Shown one piece after another: positions 44,152-56,161 of a stretch of DNA of 64,000 nucleotides (position 1 is the first letter of the stretch; every line of letters starts with the position of its first letter). A program made the position numbers and the translations under genes. The DNA is from Arachis hypogaea (lineage: Eukaryota; Streptophyta; Magnoliopsida; Fabales; Fabaceae). The notes below the pieces were generated by a model that was given only the letters and a program-made list of their open reading frames with translations, did no database searches and was not told the DNA's origin. The stretch covers positions 71,280,841 through 71,344,840 of the forward strand of contig NC_092048.1 of the NCBI RefSeq assembly GCF_003086295.3. The letters are read 5' to 3'.

Positions 44152-44964
44152 CTAGTAGCTCAGAAAAGAATTTTTAGAGATGTTTTTACATGTGTTCCGA
44201 TACACCTAGTTTTAGTAGTTATACACCTGAGATATTTTAATATTATTTTAATCCACCTTCAAGCCAACCAATCAAAACTCACCCTACACCCCCAAGACAC
44301 TCCAAGGCTGTCTCATTTCTTCATTTTGGCCGAAAATAACAAGAGAGAAAAGAGAGAAACTTTCATGAACACTTAATCTTCAAAGCTTGATTTCTTCTGA
44401 ACTAAAACTCAAATCAAAATTCCGATTTCACCAAAATGATCCTCTCTTCTTCCTCTACATAACAATATAACATATCAAGGCTAGAAATAAGGTGAGATGG
44501 CTGTCTTCCTCCCTCTTCAATTCGGTTTTCAAGGAAAATCATGCAAAACATGTGTTTTCTTGATGTTTTTCCTTAGGAATCATGCTTAACTTGACTTGAG
44601 GGCCAAGAAACGTGAATTTACAGCAAGTATAAGGTTAGAAATCACTTCCTAACATACTGAGTGAGATTTGGTTAGTTGAGGGTTTTTGGATTTACAGTTG
44701 TTCTTGATGTGATTTAGGAGGAAAAAGTGCTTAAGGACCACCTGAAAGTCTAACCGAATTAGGAGTAGCAAAACCAGGTAGGGTATGACGAATTTAATCT
44801 TGATTGATTGTGTTTGAGTTGTGTAATTATGATATGATTTGGTTGTGCTTGAAATTGATTGTTTATATGAGTGATTCTTGTTGAAAATTTGGTGAAATTT
44901 TGATGAAATTTGATGAAATTCAAGCTATGAACTTGTGTTCTTGTGGCTGCTGGAAAACGAAACC
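44152..44964 (+). repeat. LTR J, part 2 (begins with the K duplication ctagt)
   Basis: Resumes after K and continues to element L at 44965. Contains a C/A-rich stretch and repeated aaattttgatgaaatttgatg near 44890. No ORF. The end of LTR J is not seen because L cuts it. Confidence 0.6.
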
Positions 44965-45503
44965 TGTTCATACCCTAGGTCAAGCTGTCCGACCCGGGAT
45001 GTTTTGCGATATGGCGACCGACCTCTTCAGGTCTGACTAGCCGACCTCTTCTTAAAGAGATCGGCCAAACCGACAGGAAAGCCCGAAAAATGGGCCCAAC
45101 TTAAGGAATACGACCCAGATCCAAAGGCAATCCAAGCCTATAGAGATAAGGGCGGTTCCATTGAAGATAAGCTGACCTCGCCAAAAGATAAGATAAGATA
45201 AGATAACTAACTTATCTTATCTAAAAAGGTCACTCTACAACTACTATAAATACACTGGAGCACCCAGGTATATCTCATACTCTGATTCTACATAAAACCT
45301 GCTTAATACCCGTGCTAACTTAAGCATCAGAGTCTCTTGCAGGTACCCCCACCCTCCGGTGACCAAGGATCAGCAGTGCAGCCTGTCCAACAAGTCTGGC
45401 GCGGCGACTTCGGCCACCATCAACAAGTCAGACACAACAGCTCCGACCAGTACAAAAGATCTCAACCGAGATCGACCTCCAGTTTCAGGTAACCCTCGAA
45501 ACA
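44965..45503 (+). repeat. 5' LTR of element L
   Basis: 539 bp, tgttcatacc...cctcgaaaca. U5 hairpin GATCTC-aacc-GAGATC near 45458-45473, same stem as C, D and E with a different loop. Confidence 0.92.
45245..45252 (+). promoter_or_regulatory. TATA box of LTR L (5' copy)
   Basis: TATAAATA followed by CACTGGAGCACCCAGG. Confidence 0.7.
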
Positions 45504-45504
45504 T

Positions 45505-45522
45505 TGGCGCCGTTGCCAGGGA
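45505..45522 (+). other. Primer binding site of element L (tRNA-Asp)
   Basis: tggcgccgttgccaggga, one mismatch from the exact tRNA-Asp complement, one base after the LTR. Confidence 0.9.
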
Positions 45523-45544
45523 AGCTGGAAATCATCCTATCACC

Positions 45545-48500
45545 ATGGCAGACAACCATAACAACGACCATGAGTCAGGTCTGGAAGAGAGAACACCGCA
45601 CAAGAACGCGGATGTCACGCTACAAGACACTCCGGAAATCAACAAAGACAAAGACTCACCAAATTCAGAGGCAATAGAAGCGCTCCTAGATCGCCTAAAA
45701 CAACTGGAAAAAGAAACTCAACAACAACGGGAAATCGGAAGGGATCTACAAAGAGAGATGCGGCGACGTCGGGAGTTGGAAGAAAAACTACAGCAATTAG
45801 AAGTCGATCTCAAATCAAAAGTCCCTCGGGCCAATCTCGAAGAAAATTCACGCAAAGAGCAAGACCCGTTCACCAGGGAAATCATGAAAACCAAAATTTC
45901 AAAAGACTTCAAACTCCCGGATATGACCCTGTATGATGGCACCACGGATCCCAACCACCACCTCAATAACTTCAGAAGCAGAATGTACCTCACTGATGCC
46001 CCAGATGCTGTTCGCTGCAAAGCCTTCCCAACAACTCTCACAAAGATAGCCATTCAATGGTTCGACAATGTACCGCCAAAGTCCATCTCAAGCTTTGATG
46101 ACCTAGCTAAAAAATTCCTAGCCAGATTCTCCATTCAGAAAAATAAAGCCAAGCACGCCCCCATTTTACTAGGGATCAAACAAGGAGATTGGGAGAGCCT
46201 CCGCAACTATATGGAGAGATTCAACAAAACATGCATGGACATACAAAGTTTACCCACAGAGGCTGCCATCATGGAACTCATCAACAGCCTACGAGAAGGA
46301 CCCTTCAGCCAATCTATATCAAAAAAATACCCGACCTCCTTGGATGAAGTGCAGGAACGAGCAGAAAAATACATCAACATGGAAGAAAATGCTCGGTTAG
46401 GAGAGACCTCAAAATCAGGGACCTCTTACCGAGATAGAGACAAGGAATCCAAAAGGAAAGAAGATCGACAAGGGGAGAAAATCAAAAAGTACCATAATTA
46501 CACTCCTCTCAGGGCATCCTTAGTCGAGATATACAAAGAAGTCTGCCATACAGAAAAAATCCCCCCAGCACGGCCACTCAAAGGCAAAAAGGGAGGAGGA
46601 AACCGAAAGGAATATTGCGAATACCATCGAGTCTGAGGACACTCCACAAATGAATGTTTCGACTTAAAAAATATCATAGAAAAATTGGTGAGAGAAGGAA
46701 AGTTAGATCGATTCCTGACCACCCGAGATGATGATCAAAGAAAGAGACGAAGGGATGAAGATACCGAACGAACAAAATGATCACCTCGGACACCAGAAAG
46801 ACATGTCCACATGATACATGGCGGATTCACAGCAGGTGGGATCTCCAAATCCTCTCGCAAATGATATCTCAAAGAAGTATATCATGTCGAAGGAAAGGAA
46901 GAAGCACTCAACATCCCAGCAATAACATTTACTAAAGAGGACGCATCCGGCGTCATCGCAGGACACGACGATCCCATGGTCATCACCATCATATTAGCAA
47001 ACGCCAACCTACACCGCACCTTAATATACCAAGGGAGTTCTGCCGACATCTTATTCAAAATAGCCTTTGATAAACTCGGCTTAGAAGAAAAAGGACTTCA
47101 AGCATATCCAAACAGTCTGTTCGGACTAGGAGACACCCCAGTTCGACCATTAGGATACATACCACTACATACAACCTTCGGAAAAGGGAACCAATCCAGG
47201 ACCCTCAAAATAGATTATATCGTGGTCAACGTAAGTTCAGCTTACAATGCTCTCATAGGTCGGACAACACTCAACCAACTCGGCGTGATAGTCTCGACCC
47301 CACACCTATGTATGAAATTCCCAACACCAAAGGGGATAGCCACGATAAAAGCAGATCAAAAAATGGCACGTCGCTGTTACAACGAAAACCTAAACCACAG
47401 AGGCAAAGGAGAAGAGTTCCACACAATCGAGCTGGGCAGAGTTCAACGACGAGAAGAACTTCGTCCCCAGCCAGAGGGCGAGATAGAAAAGATTCAAATC
47501 GGGGACACCTCGGAAAAAATAACTAATATCGGCACAATCCTAAAAGGAGACTCAAAGGAATTACTAATACAATTCTTGCGAGATAACGTCAATCTCTTCA
47601 CATGGAAAGCCGCAGATATGCCAGGCATAGACCCTAAGCTGATGTGTCATAAGTTGGCGGTCTATCCAGGATCTCGACCGGTACAGCAGAGACGAAGAAA
47701 ACTTGGGCCAGAGCTATCCCAGGCTGTGGAAGAACAAGTCCAGGCACTACTGGAAGCAGGATTCATAAGAGAAGTCAAATACCCACTATGGCTAGCCAAC
47801 GTTGTCTTGGTGAAAAAATCAAATGGGAAGTGGCGAATGTGCACCGATTACACCGATCTCAACAAGGCTTGTCCAAAAGACCCTTACCCACTCCCAAATA
47901 TCGACGCTCTGGTAGACGCTTCCTCCGGATATAAATATCTCTCGTTTATGGATGCATACTCGGGATACAACTAGATCCCCATGTACCCACCAGATCAAGA
48001 AAAGACCTCGTTCCTAACACCAAAAGCAAACTACTACTACATTGTGATGCCTTTCGGTCTCAAGAACGCAGGAGCTACTTATCAAAGGCTAATGAATAAA
48101 GTCTTCTCGGATCACATTGGAAAGATCACGGAAGTCTACGTGAACGACATGTTAATAAAAACACAAAGTGAAGAGACACTATTGTCCGACCTGGCCCAAG
48201 TGTTCGACACCATAAGAAAGCATGACATGCGACTCAATCCAGCAAATGCACCTTTGCGGTAGAAGCAGGTAAATTCTTAGGTTTCATGCTCACACAAAGA
48301 GGAATTGAAGCAAATCCAGACAAATGTCAGGCCATACTCAACATGAAGAGCCCAACCTGTGTCAAAGAAGTACAACAACTCAAGTTTAAGAAAGGGAAGG
48401 CAGTTCAAGTGGACGACAGCATGTGAGCAAGCTTTCCAAGACTTTAAAAAGTTCTTAGGACAGTCGCCTATCCTCTCCCGACCACGAAAAGGAGAACCAC

Positions 48501-50597
48501 TCATATTATATCTTGTAGTAGGAAGCCGGGCAGTAGCGTCAACACTAGTCAGAGAAGACGAAAATGGACAACAACCCGTCTACTTCATTAGTAAAGCACT
48601 ACAGGGATCCGAGCTGAACTATCAGAAAATAGAAAAATTTGCATATACTCTCATTCTAACATCTAGACGGCTCCGCCCTTACTTCCAGGCCCACACCATC
48701 AAAGTTCGCACTAACCAGCCCTTGAAAGGAATATTGCAGAAAACAGATTTAGCAGGTAAAATTCTACAATGTGCAATCGAGCTGTCAGAGTTTGACCTCC
48801 AATATGAAGCTCGGACGGCCATTAAGTCACAATATCTGGCCGACTTTATCGCAGAATTCACAGATACCCTGGAAACCCCACAGAGTGGAATCTCTATGTG
48901 GACGGTTCTTCAAATAAAACTGGAAGCGGCGTAGGAGTGATAATAGAAAGCAACCAGGGAACCGAAGTTGAGCTCTCCCTCAAGTTCGGGTTCCCGGCTT
49001 CAAATAACTAGGCAGAATACGAAGCACTGCTAGCTGGTTTGAAGCTGGCTGAAGAGGTTGGAGCTCGGAAACTCAACATCTACAGCGATTCGCAAGTTGT
49101 CACATCACAAATAACAGGGAGCTACCAAGCCAAAGATCCCACCATAAAAAGGTATTTGGATAAGACCAAGCAACAGCTCGGATAAATCGGGAATATAAGA
49201 TATACCATATACCCGAGAACAAAATGCCCGAGCTGACGCACTCTCGAAACTAGCCAGCACCAAACCAGGGGGCAACAATAGAAGCCTCATCCAGGAAATG
49301 TTACAGAACCCGTCAATCTCGGAAGAGGAAAAAGTCCTAGCCATAACAAGCCAGGACCAAGGATGGATGACTCCCATAATTAACTACCTCAGAGCAGGAA
49401 CACTCCCCCAGAAGAAAAAGAGGCAAAAAGGCTAAAAAGGGAGGCACAGTACTACACCATTATAAACAACATCCTGTACAAAAGAGGGATCTCAGTACCA
49501 TTAATGAAATGCGTACCGACCTCCCACACAAAGGAAGTGTTAGAAGAAGTACACGGCGGCATTTGTGGCAATTATCTTGGAGCACGAGCTCTCGCCAAAA
49601 AAGTGCTCCGGGCGGGGTTTTATTGGCCAACTCTACAGAAAGAAGCTACAGAATTTGTAAAGACATGCCCACCATGTCAGAAACATGCCAACTTTCACAT
49701 CGCCCCGCCAGAAGCGCTCATCAGCATAACTTCCCCTTGGCCGTTTGCAAGGTGGGGCTCGACCTTCTTGGCCCCTTCCCTCAGGGGTCAGGACAAGTTA
49801 AATTTCTCATAGTAGGGGTAGACTATTTTACAAAGTGGATCGAGGCAGAGCCTCTAGCCAACGCCACCGCTCAAAGAAGCCGGAAATTCCTATATAGAAA
49901 CATCGTCACAAGGTTCGGGGTTCCATATTCAATAACCACAGAAAATGGCACTCAATTCACAGATGCAGGCTTCAGAAAACTAGTAGCCGACTTAAATATA
50001 AAACATCAATACACCTTCGTGGAACATCCACAAGCCAATGGACAGGCCGAAGCTGCCAACAAAGTCATATTGGCCGGATTAAAACGGAGATTACAAGATG
50101 CAAAAGGAGCTTGGGCAGAAGAACTTCCACAGGTCCTATGGGCATATCGAACGACGCCGCACTCCACCACGAAGGAATCCCCCTTCCGGTTAGCATACGG
50201 AATAGAGGCAATGATTCCAGTAGAAATTGAGGAAGGATCGCCTTGAGTAATTCATTACAATGAGGGAGCAAACTTCCAACTTCAGAGGGAAGAGCTCGAC
50301 CTACTACCTGAAATCCAAAAAAGAGCTCGGATCAGGGAAGAAGCTCTAAAGCGCCGAATGGCTTCCAGATATAATCAAAAGGTAGTGCCAAGAAGTTTCG
50401 CAGAAAACGATCTCATCCTAATCCGAAATGATATCGGAACAACTCGACCAGGAGAAGGAAAACTGGCAGCAAACTGGAAAGGACCCTACCGAGTCATAGA
50501 AGTACTAGGGAAGGGCTACTACAGATTGTCCAAACTCGATGGACGAGAGCTTCCCAGATCATGGCACCCTTGCAACCTAAGAAGGTACTACAGTTAG
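45545..50597 (+). pseudogene. gag-pol of element L (Tat-type), multiply broken
   Basis: ATG 45545. Gag is open to TGA at 46634 inside the CEYHRVxGH motif; a second TGA is near 46862. Protease and linker are open 46976-47974 (GSSADILF). A TAG at 47972 cuts RT; RT resumes 47981-48262. Its catalytic box reads VYVNDM (asparagine codon 48143-48145). Frameshifts near 48245 and 48380 (a deletion removes part of the connection). RNase H and archaeal-like RNase H run ~48400-49250 with further stops. Integrase zinc finger and core run 49504-50246 in two overlapping frames, and the C-terminus runs 50358-50597 ending RRYYS. Several stops are one C-to-T or G-to-A step from the residue in C or D. Confidence 0.9.
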
Positions 50598-51071
50598 GAA
50601 GGTAACAGATCTCATTATTGGATGCACTCTTTTTCCTGAAAAGGTTTTTTAATGAGGCACCAAGTTGAGACCCAAACACTATCCGACTTAAAGGGATGAA
50701 AAAATTCCCACATGTATATATTTGCAATTTTACTTCGAATAAAGTTTATTTAGATATCCTACAAAGAATTCAAGACGCATTAATCTAAAGAATTCATTGT
50801 CCGATTATAAAGCGACAGGTCGGCAGAAAGTAAAAAACAATTTCATTGCACGACCACAATAAAATAAACCGTCCGATAAAGGTGAAAGCGCGATTCACCC
50901 AAAGGACGATCCAAAGATGCCAACCACTTTCTACAAATCGGCAAAGATAAACACAGAATAATGTAAGAAGTTATCGAAAGCAATCAAAAAAGAACCTGAC
51001 GAGGTCTTACGGATAGCTAAAATAATAACTTAAAGACTGGCCGACATCCAGAAGTCGGACAAGTCAACCCA
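50598..51071 (+). other. 3' untranslated region of element L before the array
   Basis: The first ~120 bases are conserved with element C (19400-19516), including ttattggatgcactcttttt and a cctgaaaagg stretch. The rest has no feature. Confidence 0.6.
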
Positions 51072-51757
51072 AGTTATAAGTAAACCCTGAAAGAGGTCTG
51101 GCCAACCCTATTAAAGAGGATTACTTAACTTAGAAGGCCGACTAACAAAGTCAGCCCAAAATAAAAAGGTATAAAAGTAATCCTGAAAGAGACCCGACAA
51201 AGGTCAAGAAAGAGGATTACAAAAATAACCTAGAGAGAGAGATCGACCTAAAGAAGTCAGTCTCCTAAATACGGAAAGTTATAAAAGTAATCCCTGAAAG
51301 AGACCTGACCAAGGTCCAAAAAAGAGGATTACAAAGTAACTTAGAAGAGATCGACATAAAGAAGTCACCCTCCTACAACGGAAAGTTATAAAAGTAATCC
51401 CTGAAAGAGACCTGGCGAAGGTCAAGAAAGAGGATTACAAAGTAACTTAGAAGAGATCTACATAAAGAAGTTGGTCTCCTACAACGGAAAGTTATAAAAG
51501 TAATCCCTGAAAGAGACCTGACGAAGGTCCAAGAAAGAGGATTACGAAGTAACTTAGAAGAAATCAACATAAAGAAGTCGGTCTCCTACAACAGAAAGTT
51601 ATAAAAGTAATCCCTGAAAGAGACCTGACAAAGGTCCAATAAAGGGATTACGAAGTAACTTAGAAGAAATTGACGTAAAGAGGTCGGTCTCCCACAAACT
51701 GGTTATAAAAGTAATCTCTAAAAGAGACCTGACCAAGGTCCAAAAAAGAAGATTACT
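51072..51757. repeat. ~106-bp tandem repeat array in element L
   Basis: About six units starting at roughly 51072, 51168, 51278, 51385, 51491, 51598 and a partial at 51702. Each holds ttataaaagtaatccctgaa, gacctgac.aaggtcc, gaggattac and a gatcgacataaagaagtcgg-like segment. 51758-52080 after it is unremarkable. Confidence 0.85.
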
Positions 51758-52080
51758 TTAAATAATTGAAAAGATCGACATCGGTCAACTACTTGGAAAA
51801 AGGGCAAAGAAGTCGGGCATGGATTGCTAAATCGGATCCACGCATCGACAACAAACCAGTTCAAAGAAGCTAAGCAAACAAGCCCTCAAAGGAGCTAAGA
51901 CAGGCGCAAGCAAGTGTGGCATAAAGCCTCAGGGTCAGACCCAAAAGCTCAGAAGCTATTCGATTGTGTTTTTAAATAATGTTGCTAAACAAGCAACCAG
52001 AAAGAGTGTCAATAAAATAAACCAAAGAGTTTTAAAGCCCACAAGCCGGGCCAACTACAAAAATATCCAAAGTAAATCAG

Positions 52081-53994
52081 CTAAAGGTCAGAAGGCTTCT
52101 TAGCAGCATCAGTCTGAGGAGAAGGAGGGCGAGCCTGGAGAGGAACAGCATCCACAATACCATTGTCCTGGTTTAAAATCTGACAGTCAGGATCAGAAGC
52201 GGGAGGGTCAACCTTGGCAGGAGGAACAGTAGGCGCTGACACCTTGGCAGAAGACACAGGGAGGGGATCGACCTCATCATCATCATCCCCATCATCAGGG
52301 ACAATCTTGCCATCCCTGACAATGTTGTCCAGGCTAAAGGGAGTGAGATCGGCCCTCAGGAGCAATAACCCGAACTTGCTCCTTCAAGTTCTCGTAAGCA
52401 GCAGTCACACTGCCAACAAGATGACTTTGAAGCTCAGAATAATCTTCCCGGACATTGTCGAGCTCCTCCCTCAAACGCAACATCTCCCGGTAGGATGTAA
52501 CGTAACTATCCTTGTGCATCATGGCTGTGTCCTCAGCCAACCTCAAAGAAGCTGCCAGTGATTGAGAACTCGCCTTCTCATTCTCTAAGTCCTTCTCCAG
52601 CTTGGCTACCTTTATCTCAAGCTCCTCCTTCAACTCTCTCATCCGATCAAACTCTTGTTTTGCCTCCTCCATAAACGCTTTAGTGGCATGGAGAGGGAGA
52701 TTCTGAGCAGTTCGATATATGGCAGCCGCCATATACGCCATCTTTACGTGATTTTAGGCCATAAATTCCAAGTGATGGAGGATGGACACATCATCCGTAG
52801 AGAGGGATCCATAAGGACCGATTTGCTGATCCACAAACTCAATGGCATTGAAATCAGAAGCATCGAGGTCAAAGGGCTCGGCTGTTTTTTGTTTTTTATT
52901 GGGAGGAGCAACAGATGGAGTGGCAGAAGTAGGGTGAGGATCCACCAAATGGACTCGGGGTGTAGGACCACCTTCTTCACCCCAGGAGAGCTCGGCACTG
53001 AGGGCTTCTCGCGCATTTGAGAGGACTCCTCCCCAGCCGCCTTGGCCGTAATATTCCTGGCAGCAGTCGCCCTCTGCGCCCTCTTAAAAGCTTTCATAGC
53101 TTCATTATTCTTCATTGCCTCTGCAGATAAAACAGAAATTAAGCTACAAGTCGGATAAGTCGGAAAGACAGCTACAAGCAACATAAACAGATAAACACAA
53201 GATACCCATTTCAGTTTGAAGAAGAGAAGGATTGGTTAGAAATTTCTTTGTGTCGAGATGGGAGGATGACCCCAGCGTTCTTCCAAGACAGTCACAAAGG
53301 CTCGTTCAGCCTCATCCAACATTTCCCACGCATATCTGGAGACCCTCACATCTTTTTGCCATTCCAAGGGAAAAGCAGGTTCGTCATTTTCATCCAGAAA
53401 AAAGGGCCGAGCTCCTTCAACAGCTCAGACTTTGAAAAAGTAGTTTTTAAAATCACGGAACGACTCGTCAAACATGGAAAAGACCTTCTTTCCCTGGGTG
53501 GAACGGAAGGAAACCCAAGCCGACTTCTTTTTTACCACACCAGGCTTAGTCAAGACAAACAGATAGAAAAAGAGAGATTGGGAAGCAGGAATACCGAAAC
53601 CATTGCACAACAATTGAAAAAATTTTTATGAAACCCCAAGAATTGGGGTGAAGTTGAGAGGGGGCAACATTACAGGACCATAACAGATCGGTTTCAAATT
53701 GAGTAAAAGGTAGGGTGATACCCAGCGGACCGAAGAAAAATCATAAACATAAAAAGAAGGGGCGATCATCAACAACCCGAGTAGAAAAGCAGACTCTCTC
53801 ATCAGAAGAGGGAGGGACAAGATCATAGTTCTTCTCATCACTGGAATTACTACAAACACTATGAAACTGTCTAAGCTGTGCACAAAACTCAGAATCAACC
53901 AGAGAGACACACATAAGAACCATCGAGTCCACCAATCGGCTATACCCTCAGGAACCCGGGAAGGCATCTCTACAACGTTATTTCGGGAAGACAT
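52081..53994 (-). pseudogene. Antisense accessory gene of element L (Transposase_28-like plus coiled coil)
   Basis: Starts ATG 53994 just after a splice acceptor. Exon 1 (53994-53206, frameshifted) has DERVCFSTRVV, DRPFFYVYDF, SLFFYLFVL, WVSFRSTQGKKVFSMF and FRDFKNYFFKV blocks, as in plant transposon-associated proteins often annotated Transposase_28 (from memory). Intron 53205-53121 (GTATC...TGCAG, phase 1) joins LQTEM to EAMKNNEAMKAFKRAQR. Exon 2 has a basic/alanine segment, a DLDASDFNAIEFVDQQIG block, a long coiled coil (52680-52450, ELKEELEIKVAKLEKDLEN), an acidic run and a proline tail. Frameshifts near 53630, 52950 and 52350 and a stop near 52754 disable it. It lies opposite to gag-pol. 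Its function is unknown. Confidence 0.75.
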
Positions 53995-54942
53995 GAGGCC
54001 AACTAAACCCTACAAAAGAAAAGAAGAACGGATTACTCAAAAACATCTCGGCGGACGAATACACAGAAAAGGAAACCGCAAGACTCAAACTAAAACTCCT
54101 GGGGCATCCTTTGGAGGCAGTAACAAAGCGAGGTATCAAGGAAAAATCTACTTACGTCCCGGCGTCTCGCAAACAAGAATAGAAGACCTCAAACAGCAAG
54201 CATTTTTCACAGGAGAAAGATAAAACACAAATAAAATAGAAAATCATCTTCCTACAGTCCATCAGCAAATAACAACAACAAACATACCAGGAAAAAATGC
54301 AACCTTTTTCAGAATCAAACAAAACTATCATTCCAAAGCTTCAAAATCAAAAGCATTTCGCAACATGCAAAAACCTTAAAGGCATGAAGCAACAAAGACC
54401 ATGCAAAAGATGAAGAAATTACGAAACACACAGTGATCAGGCACAGCGGAAAATAGAAAGATCCAAACTTTCTCTAAAGAAATATCAAAACTTTAACACA
54501 AAAGCAACGAAAGAGAAAGAAACTATGAATGGAACTCACCTGGAGAAGGAAGAAGCTTCGGAGGAAAGAAGGAGGCGTAAAAATGGAAGCTGCCCAGAAA
54601 TTCCCGAGCGACGCCGCAACGAGAGGAAAGCAGAAATGAGGGCAAAAACAAAGAGCGAGAAAAAAGGAAGAAAATGTGAAGAAGTACAAAGGAACGAAGA
54701 AGAGAACCGTCTCTGGTTTTCAAAATCAAAAGCTTCAAAGGAAAACTGGCAATTAATGCTAATTAATGAAAGTATTAAACCCTCACACGTTTCCAAAGCA
54801 CTGATGTGAAGCGCACGCTTTTAGAGGAAAACGTTCTACATTCAAAGATTCTACAAAAAGGGAAAAATCGACGAAATGCTTGAGTTCGGCTCCACTATAG
54901 AAGGACCGAAGTCCAGGACTCGAACTCAAAAAAGAAGACCGA
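53995..54942 (-). other. Leader and 5'-UTR intron of the element L antisense gene
   Basis: Donor CTCCAG|GTGAGTTCC at 54540/54539 and acceptor CTTTTGTAG|GGTTTAG at 54010/54009 remove ~530 bases. The exon upstream is C/T-rich on the minus strand. The promoter would lie between here and the 3' LTR. E has the same layout, which supports a real, spliced antisense transcript. Confidence 0.6.
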
Positions 54943-54958
54943 GCTCAAGCAGGGGCAC
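54943..54958 (+). other. Polypurine tract of element L
   Basis: gctcaagcaggggcac abuts the 3' LTR. Confidence 0.7.
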
Positions 54959-55462
54959 TATTCATGTCCTGGGTCAAGCTGTCCGACCTGGGATGTTTAG
55001 CGACATGGCGACCGACCTCTTCAGGTCTGACTAGCTGACCTCTTCTTAAAGAGATCGGCCAAACCGACAGAAAGCCCGAAAAATGGCCAACTCAGGAATA
55101 CGACCCAATTCCAAAGGTAGTCCAAGCCTATAGAGATAAGGCGGTTCCATGAGATAAGTTGACCTCACCAAAGATAAGATAATAATAACTAACTTCTTTT
55201 CTAAAAAAGGTCACTCTACAACTACTATAAATACACTGGAGCACCCAGGTATAACTCATACTCTGATTCTACATAAACCTGCTTAATACCTGTGTTAACT
55301 TAAGCATCGGGTTCTTAGGTACCCCCCCCTCCGGTGACCAAGGATCAGCAGTGCAGCCTGTCCAACAAGTCGGCGCGACGACTTCGGCACCTCAACAAGT
55401 GGACCCAACAGCTCCGACAGCACAAAGATCTCAACTGAGATGACCTCCGTTTCAGGTAACGC
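54959..55462 (+). repeat. 3' LTR of element L, truncated and indel-rich
   Basis: Begins tattcatgtc (TA instead of TG) and stops at ggtaacgc where ggtaaccctcgaaaca is expected. Relative to the 5' LTR it has many one- to three-base deletions after ~55060, a pattern more like poor base-calling than mutation. Confidence 0.8.
55226..55233 (+). promoter_or_regulatory. TATA box of LTR L (3' copy)
   Basis: TATAAATA followed by CACTGGAG. Confidence 0.65.
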
Positions 55463-55580
55463 TGATGTGTGGAAAACGATCCAACACAAACTCACCGGCA
55501 GTGTACCGGATCGCATCAGTAATATAATCCGTGAGTGAGTCGATCCACAAGGATTGAAGGTTGGCATTTTAGTTTAGTGG
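55463..55580 (-). repeat. M-left: end of a B-like LTR in minus orientation
   Basis: tgatgtgtgg... then accggcagtgtaccgg and a damaged gtgagtgagtcgatcc block, matching the U5 part of LTR B (15492-15610) with several deletions. It stops abruptly near 55580. Confidence 0.6.
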
Positions 55581-55584
55581 TTGA

Positions 55585-56010
55585 TGCCAACGTTAGTGAC
55601 ACTCACCTTTGTCACTAACGTTGGAGATGGCTATCAACACCACGTTAGAAGCCACATTAACCTAGTTAACGTGGACTCTGACGTGGGAAGTATGGGCATC
55701 TTGGAACGTTAGTGACAAAGGTAAGTGTCACTAACGTTCTCGAAGGATTGGCAAGCCAACGTTAAGAGCCACGTTAACTAAGTTAACGTGGACTCTAACG
55801 TAGGGGAAAGGGAGGACTCTCAACGTTATTGGAAAAGATGAGTCCCAATAACGTGTGCGAAGGACCAAGAGGCAACGTTAGTGGTCACGTTGGTGCCAAT
55901 AACGTTGAAGTTAACGTAGATCATCCCTGGGTTAGGAACGTTAGTGAAAAAGGTGATTGTCACTAACGTTCTCGAACCCACACTCTCACTTAACGTTAAC
56001 GCCACTAACG
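55585..56010. repeat. AACGTT palindrome cluster in M-right
   Basis: About eight dyads in 430 bp, such as aacgttagtgaca...tgtcactaacgtt (several), ttaacgtgg with cacgttaa, and aacgttattgg with ccaataacgt. Same core as the LTR B hairpins but with different flanking stems. Confidence 0.85.
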
Positions 56011-56153
56011 TCCTGAGCTAAACACCCTACCTACTTCACACTTTCTCTCTGCAAATAAAGCTAAGCCCACTGAAGAGGATAACTGCTTCAAACTCAAGAT
56101 CCAAAGGCCCATATCCAAGACTTGAAGAACCAACTAGAAGATCAGAAGAGTAG

Positions 56154-56161
56154 TATATATA
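56154..56161 (+). promoter_or_regulatory. TATA box of M-right
   Basis: tatatataggggtag about 150 bp downstream of the palindrome cluster. Confidence 0.65.

Larger units (their letters stand above)
44965..55462 (+). mobile_element. Element L: Tat-type retrotransposon with antisense accessory gene
   Basis: About 10.5 kb: 5' LTR, PBS, gag-pol, 3' UTR with tandem array, antisense gene with leader, PPT, and a 3' LTR missing its last ~13 bases. It is the only Tat copy here with all parts, so it defines the layout for C, D, E and N. Left flank aaacc; no matching right flank because 55463 starts other sequence. Confidence 0.9.
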
